64,000 nt of DNA from Apiospora phragmitis (taxonomy: Eukaryota > Ascomycota > Sordariomycetes > Amphisphaeriales > Apiosporaceae), in contig JAQQWL010000011.1 of assembly GCA_038363925.1 (NCBI GenBank), positions 7,378,001 to 7,442,000 of the forward strand. The letters are read 5' to 3'. Position numbers and translations under genes: made by a program. This document shows, piece after piece, positions 10,548 through 22,157 of the stretch (its first letter is position 1; each line of letters begins with the position of its first letter). The notes beneath the pieces are model-generated. The model did no database searches. It had not been told where the DNA came from and saw only the letters and a list, made by a program, of their open reading frames with translations.

Positions 10548-12602
10548 ACGGAAACAGTTAGGTCCTCAAGGTAAAGACCGAGAGACATGCGTAATAATGG
10601 GGGCTTCAATCTCTGTTTATGACGGATGAGACTTTGGGTATTAGAGTTTAGGTAGATGCGAATGCGAGGACTCGGGGGACTCGGGGCGCGTCGGATACCT
10701 TGTAAAAAGGCCGGCATGTGTTATTAAGTGCGGGGATCTTCTCCCAATGTTACTCACCACAACAATGTGTCTCCTTCCAAGTAAACGAAGCATGTGCATA
10801 TTGACCCATTTGACAATATTCTTCGGACTTGGTCGCTTGCATGCGAATTGACACTCCATCGGAAATGTCCGTATGATTATCGTTTTGCTCGATCTCAGTA
10901 CATGTGTGGTGCGTCCAAAGGCCGAGTTCATTTAAACCGAGAAACACCGGGACAACCATAGTGGCGATAGGAGTCTTCGTGGTATCGGAGGATTACCTGG
11001 AAACGAGATCACTATTCGGAATATGCTTGGACATTCAATCCACCACTGAGCTGCAACTAGGTACTGACAGAAGAGGCAAAGACTGGATGCATGGTAGCTT
11101 GGTCAACTAAATGAAACAAGAGCTTCCCAATACGATGAGCCGAGCATCTTCTCAAGTCTTCATCCTCTTCTAACTCATCCTTGTCTTCTGTTCCAACGAC
11201 CACTGTGGCAGCAATAGCACCTTCAACAGTGTGCGAACCAACCTTGCAAGATGGAAAGCCTTCTTCGCTATCATGCCGTGGCACTATGTGTTTCGATCTG
11301 CCGCCATTCTTCCTCGCATGAACATAGCATATCCTCAATATCAGGGGAACATCCGAACAGTACATGGTAGATTAGTGCCGAGATGGTCTGTTGAAGACTT
11401 CTTGTCTTCTTGGACGATTCGCTTGACTTATTGTCACGTAGAGTCACAAATTTGAAGTGGTGTTTTCAGTAAGATAGCAAGCATATAGGTGATGCCTGGT
11501 ATGTATTTGAGCTCGACACTTAGATCTACTTGCATGTAGGTTAGAGGTGTGGATTCGGAACGGATTGGAGCAGGTTCGAGGGCAGTTTCTCTTCTCACCC
11601 ATCACGGCTGGACTGCAACGCCAACAAATAGGAAAACATGTCAATATACACCTCAGCACATGGAGACCAATCCCCCTCTGTGAATCAACCTGAATAGGCT
11701 GACAGAGGATTGGATGCGTTGGAAGTCAGGTTCGGAGAGCTTCAAGTCATGAGGTTGCAGTTGCAGTTGCAGTTGCAGGGGAAGATCATTGATCCGAGCT
11801 TATCCCAAAGTTTACTAGCGTTCTTTTGGGAGCAACCTGGAAGCGCTGCAATTCGTTGGCTGGCATTCTCGAGCTGTTTTGGTTGACTTGACAGGGTTTT
11901 TTTTTTTTACTCTGCCTCAGTCGACGTCAGCCTCCTTCTCTCCTGCTTTTACTGGCGATTAATCCCTATTCACTATGGTGTTGTGGAACGAAGTTGCTTC
12001 TCCGTCGACTTGTTCCTTACACCAAGTGGTTTGTTGTTGAATCGGTGCCTGTGTCCACGCTCTTGTTAACTTTACCTTGCCTCTACCAATCTCGGTTTTT
12101 TTGGGGCGGAACCGACGTGCACGTACCACCAGGCAACAATCGAGGCTGGCAGCCGACTGTCAGTCAGTCAGTGAACTGAGAGTTCCATTGCCTGCTTAAC
12201 AAATCCACCTTTTCCTCTCCCTCTCTCTCGCGCTGCTAGTCGTAGAGTCGTAGCTGTTGAAGGACTGGGCCCATCCATCGAACTTGCGTTGACCGAGAAC
12301 GAAACGCGCCTTGCCTTGTCGCCCGACAATTCCCTTAGCAGCACCACCACGTACCAACAGCCAGCAGCGACGAAAGGCAATAAAAAAAAAGCGCGACAAG
12401 CTCCCCTCCCCCGGCATTGGACATCATCCTTAACGGGCCGCAAACCACCTATTAACGCCAACGTCCATTGATTCAAGCCATTCTCCAATTTTTTGGTTGG
12501 TGTCAGGACGACGACTAGACAACAATCACCACGGGCAACTAATAGCTGGCCTTTCTTCTTAATCCATCAGTAGATTATATCTACCTACCAACCAACCACA
12601 GG
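10548..12602. other. Intergenic region between two divergent genes
   Basis: 2.05 kb holding the promoters of the flavin monooxygenase (-) and the Q/P-rich gene (+). It contains (GTTGCA)4 at about 11754-11778, a run of twelve T at 11897-11908 and a CT-rich tract at about 12205-12240 that may mark the + strand transcription start. No gene is recognised. Confidence 0.45.
11754..11778 (+). repeat. GTTGCA hexamer microsatellite
   Basis: Four uninterrupted copies of GTTGCA are seen directly, in non-coding DNA between two divergent genes. Confidence 0.85.
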
Positions 12603-15600
12603 ATGGCCTCGCCCGTCGCGGCCGCGGCTGCTGTCCCGAACGGCCTACCTGACCCGTCGCAACAGCAACAGCAGCAGCAAGACTCGCCCGCGTCGCAACA
12701 ACAAGATCAATCCCAGGATGTCGATATGTCCGACGCCGCATCGCAGTCGTCCATAAAGCGCAAACGCGAGAACAGCAGTGCAGCCGACACGACCGACCCG
12801 CATCAGAATGGCGCCATCTCTTCTCAACCGCGACACGACACGTCTGCCACCAACGGCACCGCAGAACCTACTGAGGCCGACAAAATAGCAATTCGCGATT
12901 ATTTGCTAGTATTAGAGAGGTACGTGCATCCCCGCATCCCCAATCACCCCGGTGTACTGCCCGTCGCCCGTTACGCGCTGCGATGCGCTTCTCCTCGCCA
13001 TGCACGCGTCCGCTAGGCTTTACTAATAAGTTGCAGCTATGACACAACGCCGTCTATACTTAAGCGACCGCTACCTGATTACGATCCTACCCAAGAGCCT
13101 TTAGCTAAGCGTCAAAAGGGCGAAGATGATAAAGAGAATGCCCAGCCTTCTATCGCCGACAAGGTCGCCTCCGATGGGTATGCCGGACTTGACGCCCTTG
13201 TCAAAGATATCAAGCTTGCCGTTGGCGCTCGGCTCGCCGATTTGCAGGCTGGCGAGGCTGGCGAAGCTGTTAAGCCTGATGACGGCATGGCAGCGAAGGT
13301 CAGAGCATTTAGTAAAAAGGCTCTGGAGCTTTTCCGTCGCGAGATGACGTACCCCATCCGACGCGCGACCCGGCGATATTGAAAGACCAGTCGCTTGCTA
13401 GTGACTTACACTCGAATTCGGGTGGGAACATGATCCTTAGTGTCTACGGCGAAGCACCTCGTCGTCACTTGTATTCCAGCCTTCAACAGCCTATCGCAAC
13501 CGAAGAACACCCTGATGGTGTTATTCAACCACTACGCGAAGACTGTCTGCCCAGTGGGATCAAAATAGCCCATACGATCCCCTTCTCCTTCCCCTCTGCC
13601 ATCGAGAAGGAAAAGAAGTCGAAGACACTGGGCGAGCTTTTCCCCGCTCCACGCAACTTGCCTTCGTTACAGCCACCCAAGGCACCCAAGAGCACCACCA
13701 AAGGACTTCAGGTTGGCTGGCATCGACCTGAGCTCACTGAGAAGTCGAAGTATCGGTCGGGCTCATATTTTGGCCAAAACATTTCCGCTGGCCGTTGGTT
13801 AGACTACAGTAATGCCGCGCCCCCTTCTCAGATCATGACTAAGAAGCGTGAACGCGCCCTGAGTCTTGCGGGCACCAAGCCTTCCTCGTCTGATATGGAA
13901 ACCTCGGAAATGGAGGCTCTTTTCCGCGGAGCCTTCTCTAGCTTTGCACCTTCTAAAGACGATTCGGCTGCTATGGTTTCGTCCGGCCTGATCAGTCAAA
14001 CGATGTGGTGGCATAAGGTTGGCAAGCGCAATTTTGACCGGTTGCTCGAGAGCGAAATGCCAGATGCTGATGTCCCTGAAGAGGACAAGGACAAAGACAT
14101 TGAGGTGCCCTTGGATGAGGACTTGATCAATGATGCCATCGATAAGTGGGATGACAGGATCGATCCCAGTCTGGAAGAGATATGCAATCCCAAGAAGTCT
14201 GATGCTGAAAAGGACGTGGACGACATTCTGCAAGAGGTTTCGGACATGATCCAGACTCTAATCTCCTTCCAAAAGAACCGCAACTTATCCCTTCCTTCTG
14301 TCGCCAACCAAAGCAGCCGATATGCGGCTGACCCGGCGCAGAGCGACATGCTCACAAGTGGTTCGCCTGTGCAACCATCAGCTGAGGAGACGGCGACGTA
14401 CGAAACTCTGAAAGCTCAACTTGCCCTGGTCATACAGATGCTGCCGCCATATGCCGTGGCTCGGCTCAATTCAGACAAGCTCGAAGAACTGAACATCAGC
14501 ACCAAATTGGAGATCCGTTCTGATGAGTACCAAGGCATTATGGAAGAGGACGAATCGTCTGCGCGGGCCAGGTCTGTGCAACAAACTGCGACGGCCCCAC
14601 GGCCTGTAAACAATCGGTCTTCCAGTTCATCGGCCAATTTACAGTACAGCGGTACTCAGTACCAGGGGACCAATCGTACTCAAATGCCCGGGCCAGGTTA
14701 CTACGGTGCTCAGACGCCTGCACGTGCAGCATCGGGCATGCAACGGCCACCGCCAAGCATGCCTCAGTACACACCGCAACGCTCTGCTTCGACAAGTTAC
14801 CGCCCGCCTAACGGTTATCCCGCCGGCGCTAATTACCCTCCCCAGCAATATGCTAAACCCGCGTACAACCAGGCTAACACGCCGTACGGAACGCCGGCTC
14901 AGAATCGGCCTCCTTACCAGCCTCAGCCACCTTACCACTCTACTCCTCAGGCGCGCTACCCACCTGGTCCTGGTCACCAACCCCCATACCCGCAACCGGC
15001 TTACCCACAACAGCAGCCGCCTCCAGGCGCCACTCCTCAGCAAGGATACAACCCGTATGCCAATGGCACGCCCAACTTGCCGCCTAGGAACATATCGCCG
15101 CACATCCCTCACCAACAACCTCCGTATATGCAACAGCAACAGCAACAACCTCAACAGCAGCCGCCGCCGCAACAACCCCCGGCGTATAACGTCGGCACGC
15201 CTTCAAGGCCACCTTCATATGGTGGTCAACCTAATATGGGCCCAAACCCAAATCATCAATATTATCCAGCAGCCGGTAATTCCCCAATGCCGCAACATAA
15301 TCATAGCCAAAGCCAACACAGTTCCCAGGGCACAGCATTCCACACGTCCATCAGTCCTAACCAGGTTCAGCAGGCGATGGATCAAGCCAGGGCTAAGTTC
15401 GATGCGCAGAAGAATGCTCAAAAGTCTAATGCAGGTATGCGCCATTCCATGACTGGCCAGGGACAACAAGTTGGCGCCCCTGTAGGCCTTGGTGGCATTG
15501 GTCTGGGCGGTGCGAGACCTTCTGTCCCCGCTGGTGCCAATTACGCTTCCAGTCCTAGTCCCATCCACCAGGCTGCATCACCAGCGATACCGAATGCGCC

Positions 15601-15691
15601 CTCTCATATGAATGGAAATCCGGCCGGCGGCTCGCAGGCAACATCGGCAGTTGTACCTAATGGAGTCCCGGTGAATCATCAGCAAGCATAG
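12603..15691 (+). CDS. Large Q/P-rich nuclear-type protein (one-base frameshift)
   Basis: Two exons (12603-12919 and 13037-15691) joined by a GT..AG intron with the branch-like ACTAATA just before the acceptor. About 990 residues after one indel is corrected. Residues 1-105 are disordered and Gln/Ser-rich, with the basic KRKRE. A conserved-looking middle follows (LKRPLPDYDP, YPIRRATRRY, LSVYGEAPRRHLYSSL, SYFGQNISAGRWLDY, MWWHKVGKRNFDRLLE, EICNPKKSDAEKDVDDILQEV). The last about 350 residues are Pro/Gln/Tyr/Asn-rich. This resembles subunits of fungal chromatin or transcription complexes, but I cannot name the family. The frame breaks at 13379-13381, where TATTGA gives a TGA; one extra T restores the reading and completes the codon count. 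Confidence 0.6.
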
Positions 15692-16920
15692 AATGCTGCT
15701 TCCTTCAATCCGCGGGCAACTTACTTGGCCCAATTTCCCTATGGTTCTGCGAGACATCCACCAGGTGGAGCTGGAAACCTAATAAGATAGGACTTGTTCT
15801 AGGCGACAGCTACGTACAAATGCCTGACTCCCTGACCCCGGTCCCGAGCCAGGCGCTTGGCTCGTGTCGGCTAGCATCCGCAAAGACAGCGATCTCTCGA
15901 GCCACAATACCCTTCGAGGGCAAGGGTGACGACTGTGCGCTGAACGTTGGTGTACGATGAATAGGTAAACAGAAAAGCAAGGGAAAACGGCGTTGGATTT
16001 GTTAGTACTAGGTTTGTTTCAGGAACATTTGCTTTCCGGCCAGCAATCTCTGCCTATAGAGGATTCATAAGGTATAAAAGGTCGACTGGTGAGCGGCGTT
16101 GGTTAAAAGGGCGCCCAGTGCCTAATCGGCTGTGGTCCGCCCTGGTTGAGGTCCCTTCTTCTGTCCCTGTTACGGCCAGTAGTAGAGTGGCCCCGTGTAT
16201 TAGAAGTCTACAGTTCATGGCTCACCTAATCCAAGCGCCTTTTCTTAAGCGTCTTCCCAGTTTAATTTTCTATTACGAAATGAAGCTGCTCTGTGATGCT
16301 GTGATAGGAAATTCGACTGATCTACGCACACCTGTCCTTGTGCTGTCCCCTTCCTTGGCAGAGGAGTAGGACACGACGCCAAGCTCTGTTGATCAAGTAG
16401 AGACTTCCCCCGTGCCCAATTGTTCCACCAATGGCATACTGCGCAGGCCTGTTTGACGAGCTCTAGTGTTCCTCGAATTCCAGTGATTTGAATTCGCATC
16501 GTGAGTGTATAGGCATTGCTGGATATAATCTTGCGCCAAATCGTTCGCTGCTATTTCTATCTCGGGTTTCTATCCTCACATTCATTAGACTTGACGGCCA
16601 GTCTGGTTTGCTTGCTTGCGATTCCCTCCGCCGCTACCGTGTGTCCTGCAGTTCTTGAGGGATGCAAAGTGGCTGGCGGCCGTAGACGTCGTGTGCGTAG
16701 CAACAGGAAGACAGGCAAGTTCGCCCCCAAGCCCCCGGGGAAGAGGTGGGCCTTTTTGAGCGTGACCGGTCAAGCAAGCGCCGTTCATCGTTCATCCTGC
16801 CTGCTGCAATCAATCCCTACCAGAAGGCAACGAGATCTGGGGAGTAGGCAGTGAAAACAGCAACACGGCAGCCGAAGAAGAAGAAGCAGCAACAAAGCGA
16901 AAGTCGTACTTAATAAGGAA
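15692..16920. other. 3' flank and upstream region of the next gene
   Basis: 1.2 kb between two + strand genes. It should hold the 3' UTR of the first and the promoter of the second; an A-rich stretch lies just before the ATG at 16921. No other gene is seen. Confidence 0.45.
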
Positions 16921-17842
16921 ATGGCGTCTCCGGAAGAGACGCTGCAGGCCCACGCCGACGCCCTTCTCGCCTCCCTCCGGTCGGCCTGCCTCGTGCCGGG
17001 CCCCGCCGCGACCCTTCTGCCCGCGGCCGACTGGCGACCTACGATGCAGCTGCGCGTTGCTTTCGGCCGGAAGCAGGTCGAGCTGGGCACATTCTTCCGG
17101 GCAGGCGAGTGCAAGGAGTTGAAGCCGGTGGTTGAAGTTCCTCATCTTGCATCTACTCCGCCATCTTCCACTGCTGCAGCAGGGGCAGACGCGGCAGAAG
17201 CAGCAACAACAACAACGGAGCCGAAGAAGAGGAGGACGAGATACACGTTCCTCATGATCGACTCGGATGCCCCTACGCCCGAAGACCCTAAGTTCGCGTT
17301 TTGGCGGCACTGGGTCGTTTCGGGACTGTCGCTTGGAGAAGAGAAGGAAGATGAAGAGGGGGCAGCCGGAGAGGCAGGCGGCGATTGGGATAGGAACGAA
17401 GTGACCGAGTACTAGGGCCTGGACCTAAGGATGAGTACGTTGTCCTTCTCTTTCGATTACTGTTTCCACCATTACCCTCACCCTCACCCTCACCATCACT
17501 ACCACCCATCTTCTATTTGCCTCTTGCCAATGTGGACGTTCAGTTCATTTTGCATTCTTTGGCCCCCTTTCCCACTGAGATAAAGACCCGCGAAGATAAA
17601 ATGGGTGACGGCTTACTGACCTACGTCACGTGTGGGGGATAATCAGCTCCAAGCCGCATCGGTACCTCTTCCTCCTGTATCAGGAGCCGGACGGAATGCG
17701 GACCCTGAGCAAGGCGGACGTCGGTGGCGACGAGTTTGTCCAGCGCCGCTCGTTTGATGCCGCCACATTCGCCACCCGGCATGGTCTCACACTCGTGGGC
17801 ATGAACTGGATGACGTGTGCTGGAGACGGATGGACTGGGTAG
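16921..17842 (+). CDS. PEBP family protein (CPY-inhibitor Tfs1-like), one-base frameshift
   Basis: Exon 1 (16921-17434) and exon 2 (17647-17842) give about 236 residues after one base is added. The phosphatidylethanolamine-binding fold is marked by MIDSDAPTPEDPKFAFWRHW (the DPDxP-type ligand-site strand), VTEYLGPGPKDD, SKPHRYLFLLYQEPDG (HRY motif) and the C-terminal helix TFATRHGLTLVGMNWM. Fungal members include Tfs1, which inhibits carboxypeptidase Y and binds lipid. There is no signal peptide, so it should be cytosolic or vacuolar. The frame breaks right after TEY: TAC-TAG stands where TAC-(C)TA-GGG is expected, because the following bases read GPGPKD in the shifted frame. An acidic Glu/Gly loop (about 145-160) is an insertion. 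Confidence 0.8.
17466..17500 (+). repeat. Short ACCCTC repeat within the PEBP intron
   Basis: The PEBP intron (17435-17646) contains about four tandem copies of an ACCCTC/CTCACC hexamer. It is a simple repeat with no evident function. Confidence 0.7.
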
Positions 17843-19498
17843 GCAAACTTTGCCTGTTAGTTATGCGTAATCTTCAGTGTGTTGTTTGTTATAAGTGTGC
17901 GGATCAAACCCCTGAATATTGATCTTTGGGGCAAATTCTTTACCTCGTCTGTTCAGGATATGTATGTTGTGCATGTACATAGCTCGACTCTTTGCGGTCA
18001 TGTATCCATCTAACGACAAAACTATCATGGTGACCGACCAGATGGCGAGTCTGTGTCAGCACTAACAATCGATGTGCGGTCTAGGAGCATCAACCCAAGC
18101 ATAGTGCCGTACGGCCAAAAAGGAGGCTGGGAGGTACGAGATCATTTATGACTCATCAACGGATGGTGACTCGATCTATTTACGAGACCAGCCCCAGGTA
18201 AGCACCTTGTAAGGGTCGGGTTGGCTATTAATACAGTCAAATTAGCATTCAGCCTCGGTTGATAATACTAGCCGCCAGATGTTTGAAGAACGTACGTAAA
18301 GCCGAGGATGCGCGCAACCACTACCATAGGCCAGGACTGTGCTTCTTGGTGTTCACTAGGATACCTTGGCTGTTCCAAATCGCCTCTATGAGGTGTAATA
18401 ATACACATGGAGAACAAGATAGAGAATCCAGGGGGTGTAGGAGCCCGTGTGGTGAAGAAACCTCAACTTTGGTTTGGCACATGCATCTGAGCCACCTACC
18501 GAGTATCAATGTACCCATACCCGCACGTAAATGGGGGTTGCAAGTCAAGTCTTGTTATCGATGTTCACAATCATGTAGCATTCGTGTAGTATGCCCGGGG
18601 CGAAGCCGGGGGACCGACGTAGAAACAGACTGTTGAAGAGCTTGGGTCCAACCAGGTTCTGTGGCCACTACTGGTTTTGCCCATGCTGCACTTCCAAAAC
18701 AGGATGCATTGTTCCGCACTATTACCACAAATAGGCGCTTTGATGTCTTAACAAAGTCCGTCTCAGTCGTCCACCCTCAGTCCAGATTCGGTGTGGAAGA
18801 CCGCCTGGGATGGCAGAAATGGTGGTGACAGGGGAGACAAATCGGGCCTCCCGCTCGACAGGGAAAACCTGGGGAATGCCAACAGTTGTGAGTTAGCTAC
18901 ATGTATGAGTCCCGAAGCAGCCACCTCATAAGCCGTCTTGGCTGCTACGTTGCCTTGCTACACATGTATCAAACGTCTACCGGGGGGGTTGAACCTTGCA
19001 TCGATTGGCAACAAAGACAACAGTCTAATGGAGCCAGAATGTTGAAGATCGAAGAAAGGATACCTAACGATATCCGGTTGAATATTCAGACATCCAGTGG
19101 TGGGCGTGTACTGCTGGCTAATTAGTGCCGGAGGCATTTCCTCCGTTTATAGTCTTATCCAGACTGGAGAAATTGGGAGCCAATAGTAACTGCGCTGCAG
19201 AAACAGTCCGACCAACAGGGATTTGTCTAGTATTCCCCTATAGATTCACTAGATGCAGCCCGTAGAATCTTGGAGGGGTCTAGTGGATATAGTAGCCAAG
19301 TCCAGCGCTTTACGCGTCGGCTCGATCGTTTGGAATGATTACTCAGGGCAACCTTTTGCTCTGCCATTTTATCCACTGGAAAGTCGAACCTCCTAAAGAG
19401 CCCCAAGGATTCTAGGCATTCCCGACTGCCTGAATAGTTGACGCAGGACCATAAAGCGTCATGGTAACGCCCCTCGCCCAATGATACCTCTAGTTCAT
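17843..19498. other. Intergenic region, nothing recognised
   Basis: 1.65 kb between the end of the PEBP gene (+) and the end of the GRDP gene (-). I see no protein family, RNA gene or strong repeat; open frames are short and without family motifs. Confidence 0.45.
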
Positions 19499-22157
19499 TC
19501 ACCCTAAGCTTGACCCACCGGCACAACCAGCACCGGCAAAGATATTACGGCCCATCTGTCAGTGGTGTTATTAGCAAACCCCATATTCTTCTTACACTGC
19601 AAACAGGGGTACAAAGGACAAGTTTCTCTTAGCTTACCCCAGAACAGCCAGCGCCACAGAGCGCAAGTGCCCCTGACCCACAACCAGCCGAACCTCCGCA
19701 TGTTCCAGCAGCGCACGCGCCTTGTTGCCCAGGTGCCGTGTGTATAAGGCCCGGATGGCTCGGGTACATCTGCGGGGTGAGAGTGGCTACCGGCTCCGAG
19801 TACCAGGGCCCAGGCAAAGCGATGGACTTTCCCCAATGATCGCAGTGATCTTCACCACGCGGACCCATGATGGTCGTGCTTGATGACGAGCTCGAGGAGC
19901 CAGACTTTGTGCGGCCAAAGAGGGCTTTCTTGGGGCCTTGGTTCGTCTTCTTCAGTGCTTTTGAATACGCGTCGTCCACATCGTTGTGGAAAACTAGTCT
20001 TCGTGTCCGACGCCCCGGGTTGTGCTCGTTCTCGGCCTGGACGGCGGGATGTGATGAAATATGTACAGACTCTCCGTTGCCTTCCTGAACTGCTACTCGC
20101 CAGTCGGGCGACACTTGAGGTAGGCATTAGCAATCTCACTTGTCAAAAAAGGGGTTCTGTCGTGGTACGGACATTTCTTCATCGAAGAAGCATGCTTAAA
20201 CCGTAAGCCTTGGGGAAATGTTAGCCAGAATCTGCTACGTTATGGAACTATAGGCCAACTTACTCTCGCAAAACCAACAGAAGCACTCCGAGTACACCTC
20301 TCCATATTTCTGTTGATATGTCTTCACCATCCAATCAAAAGATTCTGCCAGTTTTTCCTCGTCAACCTTATCGTTGTGATCGATGAATATCATGGTCTTT
20401 GCAACCGAGTAGTCAAAGTATTGACTCGGGCTTAGTTGATGAGTGTGCCATGCTAAATCGACCTCGAGCGTGGGTGTTACAAATTCGTCCGGAAACTTTG
20501 CAGCGATGTCAAAGAACCGCTCGTATTTGACGACCAATTTTTCCATCGTGAATCTGGCCGTGGGACTATGCAGCCAGTCGATCTAGAAGACTTGTCAGTT
20601 ACAAAGTAGTCAAAAGGAGGGAAGACGACTTCTCACCTTGTACATCTTTTCCGTGAAAACCCCCTGGCGCATAACAGCACCCCGGAGGTCGATACCGAAT
20701 ATAGACGAGTTCTCCCAATACCTCGACATCATGCATCGCGTTTGCATCCGCGCTTGCTTGGATAATCGATGAGGTGCCAATGTTCCAACGCCATCAATAT
20801 TCTTGTCAATTTTCTTGAGCAAGTCGGAGCTATGCCGGAGTGACGTGTGTGAGGTGATCTTCTCTATCCTGTCCCTAATCACCGACATGCTTGGTTTCAC
20901 CTTGTTTCCAGGCTGGAAGATGTTTGTGACGTCCACGAGCAGGCCACGTCGGACGAGGCGGTTTGGAAAGAGCTGGTCAGGGTCTTTTTGTTGCTTTCGA
21001 ACCAGTCCGTCTCGAACATCCAAAATTGTCCCGGCCATTGGCCAGTCATGCGTCACGAGGTTTTCGACGTCGTCCCGAAACTTAGCGACGCGAAGTAAGT
21101 CTTCATCAATAGTGATGCCACACCGTGCACATTCCGATTTGAGCTGGCCGTCGCCGATCCCGCTACCAACAAGGCCGGGTTTCCTATCCGCCGAAAGTCA
21201 GCTCGGATTTTAAGGGGTTCCTATTCAGTAGAGCAGGCAGGTCTTACTTATCGCCTTTATAGTCCCTCGGGAGTCCGCAGGTTGTCCAGGGGTAGGTGTC
21301 CCAGTCAAAACAAACCGGGCACCGCAGCGGTTTGATATCCGGATCATCTCGGTTGGACCAAGCTAGACCGGTCCTGTCATGCCAGCTTTCCTTACACTCT
21401 TCCGTGACTTCGTATTCGAAATTGGGCCTCAATGCTGCGTTGATCTCGGTCCATGGCATGCCGCTATGCCACAGGTGACTATATCCCCATCTCAGGCAAT
21501 CTTCCAGAAACGTTCGAGGGGATAACATGTGGCAATGCCAAACGAGCAAAACGTCTGTAAACACAACCTGATTAGTCACTGGAATCGTCCTCAACGTAAC
21601 AAGAGGTCGATATTACCTAGCGGAGGCAGAGAGCTGCTGGTCCATATCATAGGCTCACGCTTGGAAGTGAAACTCTCGAACCTGGACAGTTGGCCGTCTT
21701 TGCCGTCTGCCATCATGTCAGACTCGGTCAACATGACTGGTACAAAGCTCTTCCACCAAGCTTCATAGCGATCCACTGCCCTGGCAACGTACACCGCCCA
21801 CCGCTTTTCGCGTAGCTTCACGAGGATGTCAAGCGTATCATTTGACCGCCCTGGCCCGCCGCGGTTCGCTTTTTGAGCTCGAGAGTCCCATATATCCCAC
21901 AGTCCGTCTGTGAGTCCAATCCGGTTCTTCAGTTCCTCGAATGCGCGCAGTAGCTTCAGATGGGCCAAGCAAGTATCGACCGCTGGAGTTGGAGAGGCAT
22001 CGCAGCTCAAATTGAGATTGTAAAAAGCAGCCTTAAGTTGGGATTCCATCTCTTCGTCAATCTGAGGTCCCTCATAATCGGTGTAAGCCGGTGGCACATA
22101 GTCGCTACCCATGCCACTTCCCTCAGCTTTCCGCCAGCGTTTGCCGCTCATAACCAA
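19499..22157 (-). CDS. Glycine-rich domain-containing protein (GRDP/DUF1399)
   Basis: Seven exons (22157-21617, 21554-21248, 21183-20637, 20582-20264, 20208-20173, 20113-19638, 19555-19499) total 2,283 nt and 760 residues. The family is shown by two WHxH-type motifs, DVLLVWHCHMLSPRTFLEDC and EVDLAWHTHQLSPSQYFDY, by a Cys-pair segment (LRCPVCFDW, ECARCGITID) and by CFCWFCES. The tail is Gly/Ala/Cys/Ser-rich (GACAAGTCGGSAGCG..., FAGAGCAGGSS), which gives the family its name. Plant members act in stress and hormone responses; the role in fungi is unclear. Exon 5 (36 nt) and its GTCCGT donor are the least certain part; they were chosen because they keep the frame and leave a 59-nt intron with a GCTAATG branch. 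No signal peptide is seen. Confidence 0.8.

Noticed and set aside
13380..13382. TGA in the Q/P-rich gene as the true end of a short protein
   Set aside because: The following 770 codons in the next frame are long, conserved-looking and need only one base to join; a true end here is unlikely.
17466..17500. ACCCTC repeat as telomere-like sequence
   Set aside because: The unit is not the fungal telomere repeat TTAGGG/CCCTAA, and it lies within an intron.
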